A stretch of 8,414 nt of DNA from Thermoanaerobaculales bacterium (GTDB taxonomy: Bacteria; Acidobacteriota; Thermoanaerobaculia; Thermoanaerobaculales; Sulfomarinibacteraceae), in the NCBI GenBank assembly GCA_029932545.1, contig JAOZPW010000177.1, forward strand, positions 1-8,414, given 5' to 3'. The notes under the pieces are model-generated. The model searched no databases. It saw nothing but the letters and a program-made list of their open reading frames with translations, and had not been told where the DNA came from. The translations under genes and the position numbers were made by a program. Shown here piece by piece: positions 1-6,400 of this stretch (its first letter is position 1; each line of letters begins with the position of its first letter).

Positions 1-1
1 C

Positions 2-310
2 GAAGGTGTTGACGCTGCGGTCGAGGAGTCGAAGGAGATGGCTGCAGCCCGTCGAGAGATCGCTCGTCTTGAAGAGCAGATGAAAGCTCTCGATAATGCC
101 TCTGGAGAACGCCAAAAGGCCAATATGTACACCGGGGCAGGACCGCAGTACCGGCCGCCCGGAGTCAGCGATCCACTTGATACGCAAATGGAAAAGGTCC
201 AAGGTGAATTGCAGGCCGCCAAGGAAAAGGCCAAGGCCCTTGAGAGAAAGGCCAGACGGGAACGAGCCACCAATCCGCCGAGGCCGTCCCCTTCCGAATC
301 GGGAGGGTAA
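2..310 (+). CDS. C-terminal end of a charged coiled-coil protein, function unknown (5' partial)
   Basis: The frame is open from the left edge to a TAA at 308-310, giving about 102 residues. An ATG exists at 38, but the twelve codons before it are open and of the same Glu/Lys/Ala-rich character, so the true start is probably outside the window. Two heptad-like stretches rich in Ala, Glu, Lys and Arg (around EEQMKAL and ELQAAKEKAKALERKARRE) flank a Gly/Pro-rich linker (YTGAGPQYRPPG), and the protein ends in a Pro/Ser/Gly tail. This suggests two helices forming a coiled coil with a flexible hinge. There is no signal peptide or membrane segment in the visible part. The next gene starts 9 bases later on the same strand, so the two are probably cotranscribed. 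I do not recognise the family. Whether it belongs to the peptide pathway or to an unrelated upstream operon cannot be told. Confidence 0.65.
   Translation, partial: EGVDAAVEESKEMAAARREIARLEEQMKALDNASGERQKANMYTGAGPQYRPPGVSDPLDTQMEKVQGELQAAKEKAKALERKARRERATNPPRPSPSESGG
301..306 (+). promoter_or_regulatory. Possible ribosome binding site for the S26 peptidase gene
   Basis: The purine run GGGAGG lies just before the TAA of the coiled-coil gene and 13 bases before the TTG at 320. The spacing is somewhat long. A second purine run, GGGGAG at 336-341, precedes a GTG at 344 by only two bases, which is too short. Neither placement is ideal, so the exact start of the S26 gene is uncertain by eight codons. 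Confidence 0.35.
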
Positions 311-319
311 ATCGGAATC

Positions 320-940
320 TTGGGAGACCGGTCACGGGGAGCCGTGACTCCGGCAATCCGCTGCACCGCAGCCCCAGTTTCGGTTGAGCAGCTGGCTTTG
401 GATTTCCTGGCACGGGGACTGTCTGTCGAGTTTGAAGTGACCGGGGGCAGCATGGCGCCCTTCATCAGGGACAATGATGTTGTCACGGTCATGCCGATTG
501 ATGGGGAAGGAGTCGGCGTTGGAGACGTCGTCGTGTGGTCCCGCGGAAATAATCGCCTCGTGGTACATAGAGTTGTCGCCTCTAGGGGCATTGGAATCAC
601 GACCCGGGGAGACGCCATGAGGCTTCCGGATGAGCGCCTCTCTTCCGAGCGCTTGGTCGGCAAGGTCACGGGCATACACCGCGATGGGTTACCTCTCAAG
701 TGGGGATTGGGGTCGGAGCGACTGGTATTGGGTTGGCTTTCTCGGCTGGGGCTGCTGCGAATAATCCTCAGGGCGGCTTCGAAGCTAGGAGCGCGTCGGT
801 CAGCTGAGCAACTGATCGATCAGGTCGGCTGCGGAGGGATCCGGCCGGCAGTGGATCTCAAAGGCGGGAATGGTCTCAACGAGGTCGTGGCAAAAAGTGA
901 GGGTTTTTTCAAGGGCCGGGCGGTCGAACCAGAGGATTGA
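320..940 (+). CDS. S26 family (signal peptidase I-like) serine protease, ER/archaeal-type catalytic residues
   Basis: This 206-residue product carries the S26 signature: VTGGSMAPFI around residues 40-49 with the nucleophile Ser44, GDVVVW (68-73), RLVVHRVV with His83, and TTRGDAMRLPDE with Asp98. Bacterial LepB-type enzymes use a Ser/Lys dyad. Here His stands where the general base Lys would be, as in the ER, archaeal and SipW-like branch. No N-terminal transmembrane anchor is visible before Ser44, unlike housekeeping signal peptidases, so it may be soluble or only peripherally attached through the hydrophobic stretch LGWLSRLGLLRIIL. Small S26 proteins like this are frequent neighbours of PqqD-like, HprK-like and radical SAM peptide-modification genes, so a role in leader removal or export is likely but inferred. 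The start is TTG at 320 (GTG at 344 is the alternative). Codons after about 800 read antisense through the kinase gene and look like a non-conserved tail. The gene converges on the operon rather than lying in it. Confidence 0.8.
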   Translation: MGDRSRGAVTPAIRCTAAPVSVEQLALDFLARGLSVEFEVTGGSMAPFIRDNDVVTVMPIDGEGVGVGDVVVWSRGNNRLVVHRVVASRGIGITTRGDAMRLPDERLSSERLVGKVTGIHRDGLPLKWGLGSERLVLGWLSRLGLLRIILRAASKLGARRSAEQLIDQVGCGGIRPAVDLKGGNGLNEVVAKSEGFFKGRAVEPED

Positions 941-1681
941 CGAGGTTGGCATCAACTGCTTGAGGGCTGAGGCCGGAGAGATCGGCCGGATGCAGTTTTT
1001 TGAGCCATGATGAATGAAAGCCAGTGCCTTGAGTGCAACATCACCATATGCCGCAACTTGCCCTTCGCCGGCCCATGGTGTGCCGAAGAAGCGGAAGGCG
1101 CCGTCGATTTCTCGAACGACGATCCGGTCGTCACTCAGGCCCCTGATACCGGACACATCCTTCCACTGCCTCATCAAGGTCGTCTTTCCGGCGCCGGACC
1201 GGCCGGCACAGAAGACTCCGATGTCACCACGGGCGATTCCAGCCGCATGGACAATGAGACCGCGGTGGGCCGAGAAACGAAACATGGCCAGGATCTGATC
1301 CAGCGGATAATGAACCGGGTTGGCGATCCGGTTATTCTCAGTGATCATCAGAGAACTACAGTGAACAGTCACCCGGTCAAAATTCTCGGAAAGCTGGGCG
1401 GTCCAGAGGAATCCTGGGTCTTTGCGATAGGGAAAGTAGATTCCGATGCCGTTCTCGAGCCGGTATGCGGTCCATGCCTCCCCGGTATCAAAGAGAATCT
1501 CCTGTGAGCTCCAGTCAGGCGCGGGCTCGGCGGAGATCATGACATCCATCAACAGATCAGACGGAAGCTCGGCATTAAGGAAAGGGCGGTAGAGTGCATC
1601 GGGATGCTCCACCTCGTAGCCGGGCTCTGATCGCACGGAGAATCGAAGGCCGGCGATCGAAAGGCTGAAGGACTCGATCAA
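800..1681 (-). CDS. HprK-like (HPr serine kinase-related) P-loop kinase of a peptide-modification cluster
   Basis: This 293-residue protein has a non-conserved N-terminal half (1-130) and a C-terminal HprK/P-type kinase core. Visible motifs are HAAG (145-148, matching the strand before the P-loop in HprK), the Walker A loop GRSGAGKT (160-167), LSDDRIVV (182-189, the acidic Mg/general-base motif), and GTPWAGEGQVA (200-210). The ending IPAFEIHCRPDP...LIDQLL is typical of this group. In HPr kinases this fold transfers phosphate to a serine. Relatives in lasso-peptide clusters phosphorylate the C-terminal Ser of the precursor. The start is TTG at 1681, with the PqqD stop codon overlapping it (TTGA); no good Shine-Dalgarno is seen, so translation is probably coupled. 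It is the last gene of the operon, and its 3' 141 bases overlap the converging S26 gene. The substrate is unproven; it could be the peptide, another protein or a small molecule. Confidence 0.85.
   Translation of the reverse strand: MIESFSLSIAGLRFSVRSEPGYEVEHPDALYRPFLNAELPSDLLMDVMISAEPAPDWSSQEILFDTGEAWTAYRLENGIGIYFPYRKDPGFLWTAQLSENFDRVTVHCSSLMITENNRIANPVHYPLDQILAMFRFSAHRGLIVHAAGIARGDIGVFCAGRSGAGKTTLMRQWKDVSGIRGLSDDRIVVREIDGAFRFFGTPWAGEGQVAAYGDVALKALAFIHHGSKNCIRPISPASALKQLMPTSSILWFDRPALEKTLTFCHDLVETIPAFEIHCRPDPSAADLIDQLLS
812..823. repeat. 12-bp perfect palindrome in the antisense overlap
   Basis: The sequence ctgatcgatcag equals its own reverse complement. It lies where the S26 and HprK-like frames overlap in codon register, so both strands encode Leu-Ile-Asp-Gln. 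It is explained by coding on the kinase strand (the conserved-looking LIDQLL end), and no separate function is claimed. Confidence 0.7.
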
Positions 1682-2013
1682 GAGCCGGCGCCGTTGACCT
1701 CGAAGACAAAATCGCGGTCGATGAGTTCCTCAACATATTTCGTGAGGTCGCTCCGGGCTTCTTCGGCCTCAACCTCGAAGGTTGAAATCAGTCCGGTCGT
1801 CAGCTGTTCGAGGTCTCGCACGCCGTCGAGGTTCTCCCAAATGAAGGCGCCGACGGGATTGAGGGCATAGATCTGCTGTAGCTGGGCCAGTTCACCCTTG
1901 ATGGGCACCAGCAGCACCTCGTCACCGATGGTCCTTGCCATGACGGAGGGATTTTGTTTGAGAATCCGCTGCATTTTTCCGGGCCGGTTTTCGGCTTCCT
2001 TGGTCTTACCCAT
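1678..2013 (-). CDS. PqqD-like RiPP recognition element / peptide chaperone
   Basis: This 111-residue protein matches the PqqD family in size and in its signature YALNPVGAFIWENLDG (49-64), preceded by the beta-strand segment ARTIGDEVLLVPIKGELAQL and followed by helical segments (LEQLTTGLISTFEV, ARSDLTKYVEELIDRDFV). This is the winged-helix fold in which a beta sheet and helix clamp the leader of a precursor peptide and present it to the radical SAM enzyme. The ATG start is at 2013, 25 bases after the precursor stop codon; the upstream sequence has only a weak purine stretch (agaag, 12 bases away). Its TGA overlaps the TTG start of the HprK-like kinase gene. Its position directly after the precursor and radical SAM genes supports a shared pathway. 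The first 17 residues are charged and outside the usual domain. It is a stand-alone protein, not fused to the maturase. Confidence 0.9.
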   Translation of the reverse strand: MGKTKEAENRPGKMQRILKQNPSVMARTIGDEVLLVPIKGELAQLQQIYALNPVGAFIWENLDGVRDLEQLTTGLISTFEVEAEEARSDLTKYVEELIDRDFVFEVNGAGS

Positions 2014-2038
2014 GGTTGTTCATCGCTTCTGGCGTGGG

Positions 2039-2251
2039 CTAGGATCCGGGTGCGGAACAGTGCGCCGAGGTGCACGAGATGCCGACGGGCCCCGATCCCC
2101 CGTTGTCGAGTTTGCAGCCGACTGCAAGAACCTCGTCTGCGACCAGAGGAATGACCAGCAGGGTGGGCTTTTCATAGTGCCGGCGAGGTCGACCACCGGC
2201 GTCCTTGGCCAGTGGGTCGTTTGTCGAAGTTTCAGGGTGATGAAGAGACAT
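2039..2251 (-). CDS. Putative RiPP precursor peptide with a three-cysteine core
   Basis: This is a 70-residue peptide. I chose the ATG at 2251 over the longer in-frame start at 2347 because AAGGA sits 7 bases upstream and because the longer version overlaps the radical SAM gene by 85 bases. Residues 1-24 are polar and probably variable. Residues 25-45 (HYEKPTLLVIPL followed by VADEVLAVG) look like a leader for a PqqD-type protein: a Tyr-x-Lys-Pro turn, an alternating hydrophobic strand and an acidic helix-like end. The C-terminal part from Cys46 to Ser70 is Gly/Ser-rich with Cys46, Cys60 and Cys65 (spacing C-x13-C-x4-C) and ends in APGS. It lies between the radical SAM and PqqD genes, the classic place for a substrate. 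The cysteines are plausible sites for thioether crosslinks or disulfides. The product class and the cleavage point are inference. No export signal of the usual Sec type is convincing. Confidence 0.8.
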   Translation of the reverse strand: MSLHHPETSTNDPLAKDAGGRPRRHYEKPTLLVIPLVADEVLAVGCKLDNGGSGPVGISCTSAHCSAPGS

Positions 2252-2258
2252 TTCGAGT

Positions 2259-2263
2259 TCCTT
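2259..2263 (-). promoter_or_regulatory. Ribosome binding site of the precursor peptide gene
   Basis: On the minus strand AAGGA lies 7 bases before the ATG at 2251, and its first base is also the last base of the radical SAM stop codon (TAA, 2265-2263). It is the best Shine-Dalgarno in the operon, which fits a product needed in larger amounts than its enzymes, and it decides the start of the precursor. Confidence 0.75.
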
Positions 2264-3405
2264 TATCCAGCCGATGGAGATCGGTTTGGTTCGTGGAGTT
2301 GAGTCTTCTGGGCTTGTTCCGCCTGAGCTCGCTGAATGGCGGCCCACCGGTGTCGGGTTGTCTCACAGAGATACTCAGGGGCCTGGTCCTCATGGCCTGT
2401 TTCCTGGAAGTTGAACGCCGGGCAGCCTGTGCATGCCGTCTTCATCTCGCAGGAGTTGCAGGCGTAGTCGGCGCCGGCCTCGATTTTCTGGATCTGCATC
2501 AGTTCTTTTGACCACAGGTCCCCGAATCCCCGCGAGGCGGTCATCGCAAAGCTGTGGTTGGTCGTCATCAGGCAGGGTGAGGCGTTGCCATAGGGGTCGA
2601 TGTAGAAATTGGTCACTCCCGCCCCACAGGTGTAGAGCCGGTTGTCGGTCTTCATATCAGAATAACGCTCACTGTAGTCGATCCATTGCACCAGAGCATC
2701 GTTGTCCGAAAGCTCCAAAGCCACGGCTTCTTCCGCCTCGACCCTGAGGTCAAGGGGTTCACGGTTGTTGTCGGGAAGGCAGGGGAAGATTGCAGAGTCG
2801 ACCCGGAAGCTGGTGGAACCTAATTTGTCCGCCAGGGCGTGCATCGCTTGAACCTCGTGTTTGTTCAAGGTCATCAAGACGGTCTTCAGGCAGAAGGAGA
2901 TGCCACCATCCGCGAGACGTTTCACGCCTTTGAGAAACTTGGCAAATGACCCTGGGACCCGGGTGATGCTCTCATAGGTTTCAGTGGTCGCGCCGTAAAT
3001 GCTGATGTCCACCTTGAAGGGTGGATATTCCTGGAAAAGTTCGACGATGGAATCAGTGACAAGGATTCCGTCGCAAAATACGGTGACAATCAGCCCCTTT
3101 TCGCGGGCATATTTGTAGATTTCCGGGAAATCCCTCCTGACCATCGGGTCGCCACCGCTGATCACAAGATACAAGCACCCCTCGGCGCAGATCTGGTCGA
3201 TCACTTCAAAGACCCGTTCGGTCGACATTTCCTGAGCGCGTTTCTTGTGTTGCTCCTCCTGAGGACCGAGATAGCAGTGCAGGCACTTGAGATTGCAGCG
3301 ACTGGTCAACTCCAGAAACCCGGAAACAGGCACACGCTGATCGGCCACTTTCCGCCGGAAAGCAGCCGACCATTCGGCCTCGGAGACAGCTGAGCAGAAG
3401 GTCAA
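2263..3405 (-). CDS. Radical SAM/SPASM peptide maturase
   Basis: This 380-residue enzyme has the radical SAM cluster motif C37-x3-C41-x2-C44 (CNLKCLHC) and a SAM-binding SGGDP (83-87, Asp where many have Glu). A full seven-cysteine SPASM set follows: C260, then G273-x4-C278, then C316-x2-C319-x5-C325-x2-C328, and C347. SPASM proteins carry two auxiliary iron-sulfur clusters and modify peptides or proteins, for example by thioether or C-C bonds (AlbA, PqqE, anSME families). It lies immediately before the precursor and PqqD genes, so the neighbouring 70-residue peptide is the likely substrate. Residues 355-380 form a Gln/Ala-rich, basic tail outside the domain. There is no N-terminal PqqD/RRE fusion, consistent with the separate PqqD protein. 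The start is TTG at 3405, overlapping the C25 stop codon (TTGA), with AGGA 7 bases upstream. Chemistry and site selectivity cannot be read from the sequence. Confidence 0.93.
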   Translation of the reverse strand: MTFCSAVSEAEWSAAFRRKVADQRVPVSGFLELTSRCNLKCLHCYLGPQEEQHKKRAQEMSTERVFEVIDQICAEGCLYLVISGGDPMVRRDFPEIYKYAREKGLIVTVFCDGILVTDSIVELFQEYPPFKVDISIYGATTETYESITRVPGSFAKFLKGVKRLADGGISFCLKTVLMTLNKHEVQAMHALADKLGSTSFRVDSAIFPCLPDNNREPLDLRVEAEEAVALELSDNDALVQWIDYSERYSDMKTDNRLYTCGAGVTNFYIDPYGNASPCLMTTNHSFAMTASRGFGDLWSKELMQIQKIEAGADYACNSCEMKTACTGCPAFNFQETGHEDQAPEYLCETTRHRWAAIQRAQAEQAQKTQLHEPNRSPSAG

Positions 3406-6400
3406 TTCCGCATCCTGATCGCTGGGTCGCCCAGCAGTGTGAAGAGGAACGGCAAATGCTCCTTCGGTTCCTCCGAGGACTGCAGATAGTGTTCCAGAGC
3501 CAATTGCACTGCCTCTCCGAGTCTCATGCCTTCAAGTGTGTTCTGTGTGAATACGCTGGAGAGTCTTACGCCGTCGCCGTTGAACGACAACCCCGTCGGC
3601 GCCCACACAGCAGTGACACCGCCACCATCTTGAATCAGGAGAGACTCACCGATAGTGTCGAAGACCACTCGGTCAAATCGTCCGAGGGAGCAGGTCATGG
3701 CTGTCAAGATCGGCTGCTTCTCGGCATTTGTCAAATTGGGCACATCAGCCGATCGCAAGAGTCCAGGACCACTGCCCATCTGGGTCATATTGGCGTGACC
3801 GAGGAAGTGAACGAGCAGGGTTCCGTTGTTGATCGTATCCAGAAGGGTCGTTCTGGCTGTGTCTTGCCCCAGAGTATCGACATAGACCCTATCGGTTCTC
3901 AGCTCGGAGGGAACAAGAGTGATCAGACTCTCCGAGTCGAGAATGAACTCGCCGCCTTCGTCAACGGCATCGGCAACCCAGGTTGTTCGAGTCGTCCAGG
4001 GTTCAACCGACGTTTCAAAGTTCTCAAGTTTGTCGACATACACCAGGAGTTGTTCCTCAGTCCTGACCGGAATCCGCCCGATGGGAATCTCGGGAACCCC
4101 GTCGTTGCCGACAAAATCCGCCAGGCGGTGATCGGAGGGAAACAGACCATCGGGAGTACTGACCATCGGAGACGGCAGGATATTTCCGCCGTAACCCATG
4201 GTGTCTCTGAAGTCAAAGGAGCTGTCTCCAACCAGAACCACGGAGGCTGGGGGGAGGTCCCACTCGGATGATGCGTGTATGAGGAACGCTCGAATGGCCA
4301 TGGGATCAACCACGCCCTGGGAGAATTCATCGTAGACATCTTGCAGCCGTACAACCTGGGAGAGGAATCCGGTCGATCGTCGGAAGCTCGCCAGTCTCTC
4401 GGCCCCCTCGGCGAGACCCGCGCCAGCGATGATCAGGTGGTTGATCCTGTTCGAGGCCGCGCGGAGGGACGAAGGATGGTCGATTTCGATGGTAGACATC
4501 AAGGCGAGATCAAGGGGTTGTACCAGGTAGGTTCCCCCCGGTCGGCTCTCAAAGGTCACTCGGTAGCCGCCGCCGCTTGAGTCAATCGTCGGGTTGGAGA
4601 TCAGGGTGGGTTTCAAGGGATCACTGATATCGAGCACGATCAGGTCGTTCCTCGTGAAACCGCCGGCCGTCAGGGCCGTTTGGCCCTCCGACTCCAAGAC
4701 AAGGCGGTCTTGATCAGCAAGGTTGAAGCGCCGGTAGTTGACCTCGAAGGAGTCAAGATAGAAGATCTCCGAAATGATACCGCTGCCGGCGGGCGCCCTG
4801 ATCTCGAGGGTGTTTGTGCCGTCGGTCAAGAGGTCTTGAGGGAATACCAGATTGAGTTGGTGGGCTGTGCTTCCGTCCCAGGAATCCGCTCCGATCAGAG
4901 TGGTGTTCAGCCGAACCTCGACCTGATGGTCCATCGGGATCAAATCATCGCTGCTTTCGGCCTGGAGGAACACCCTCATCGAGGCCTGGCCCGTTGTGGT
5001 GCTCCGCCGCGGAGTGTCAAATTCAACCGTGATCGTATCCTTGGCATAGCCGTAATCCGGATTGACGTTGACATAGTCCCAGAACCAGAAATCACTGTCG
5101 GGATCCTGGATCACCGAGGTCAATGGGTACGGCCCATCCTCCTCGAAGACCCGTCTCTGAACAAAGGTCTGTCCGTCGATCGGGGTGGCGGAACCCGCGC
5201 TGACGGTTTTGGTCAAGGCGCCGGGCCCGTACTCAATCCAATAAACCATTTGTTCTGTGTAGATACTGTCGATCGGTTGACCATAGAAATAGAGGCCGTT
5301 GTTATCCTGGGCAGCCAACCAGCCGACCGTATTTCCAATTGCACTGTCATCGGGAAATGCCCATGCGCAGAAATTACCGTTCTCGAACCCATCGGCAAAG
5401 ATGGCGCCCGGTGTCGCCGGGGTACTGTTGCACACCTGTTCGCCTCCGGGGTCGCCGGTATGAAGGATCAGTTGCCCGCCGGAGATCCAGGATTGAACCG
5501 TCGGGAGCGATTGCTGGAGGCCCTCGGCGATCGAGGTCGCAGAGACAAAGTAGAGGCCCTCATCTTCGAAAAGCATACGAAGACGGGAAATCGTTTCGCC
5601 GGGCGCCCGTCCAGGCGGGGCCTGCGGTTCGTCGGTGGAGGGAGTGCGGGCCAGGGCCGGTCGGAGCTCTTCGATGCTATAGCCGCCCGCAGGCAGGCTC
5701 CTGTCATCGGAGGGCAGGCTCTCTGCGTCAATTATGACGTCGGCGATCCACAGGATGTGCTCAGAGCCATCGACCTCGATCTCCCAGAGAACGTAGGTCG
5801 CCCTTTCGCCGATCTTGGCGGCTGGATCCACGAAGCGGTAGGTGCCTCCGACGGCGGTATTGCCGAGGGCCGGCAGGATGCCGTGATGTGCAGCTGCAAT
5901 TGTCTGTCCTGGTTGCCGTCTTTCGAGGCGGAATCCGGCGGTACCGATCTCCGACCCTGTTTGCCATTCGATGACGACGGTGGACCCGGCAAGAGCAGGC
6001 TGGAATTTTGTGACCATCGCGTGGGTTGGCGCTTCGACCAGATTGGTCGCCGTAATGCTGTCCTGGTCTCCGTTAGCTTGTGAGATTGCCGTCAGGGTCA
6101 CAGGATCGCGCGAGGCGGACTGTGCCGGATCGACCGGTCTCCTCAGTTCGTAATACAGTTCGCCGCCCGCTGCAATGGGCACGTCCGGTTGGCCGTCAGA
6201 GTTGGTGTCATAGCCGGAAAGGATGGTGTCCCAGGTCCCGTTGCCGTTGATATCCTCGGCCCCGTCGATATCCTCGGCAATCTGGGTGTCGGCAATGCCG
6301 TCGCCGGTGGTATCGATCCATAGCTGTGTCGGATGCAGGAGGCCGTCGAGCCCGAAAAACGGTGAGGCTGAGATGGTGAAGTCAAAAATATCAGGATCGC

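Noticed and set aside
890..912. T-run (gggttttttc) as a possible terminator
   Set aside because: No GC-rich hairpin precedes it on either strand, and it lies inside the kinase coding sequence (EKTLTF).
1007..1507. 166-codon plus-strand open frame
   Set aside because: It is the in-register antisense of the HprK-like kinase, including its Walker A region.
2111..2125. Lipobox-like LAVGC in the precursor
   Set aside because: The -3 residue is Ala, and the would-be hydrophobic segment contains Asp39 and Glu40 and lies 25 residues from the N terminus, so a lipoprotein signal is unlikely.
2039..2347. Longer 102-residue version of the precursor starting at 2347
   Set aside because: It overlaps the radical SAM gene by 85 bases and lacks a good RBS, whereas the ATG at 2251 has AAGGA 7 bases upstream.
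3456..4271. 271-codon plus-strand open frame
   Set aside because: It is the in-register antisense of the C25 catalytic domain, whose His and Cys motifs are on the minus strand.
4680..6083. 467-codon plus-strand open frame opposite the C25 gene
   Set aside because: It is in codon register antisense to the C25 frame, where a stop needs TTA, CTA or TCA in the sense gene. The product has no recognisable domain, while the opposite strand encodes clear C25 pro-region and repeat domains.
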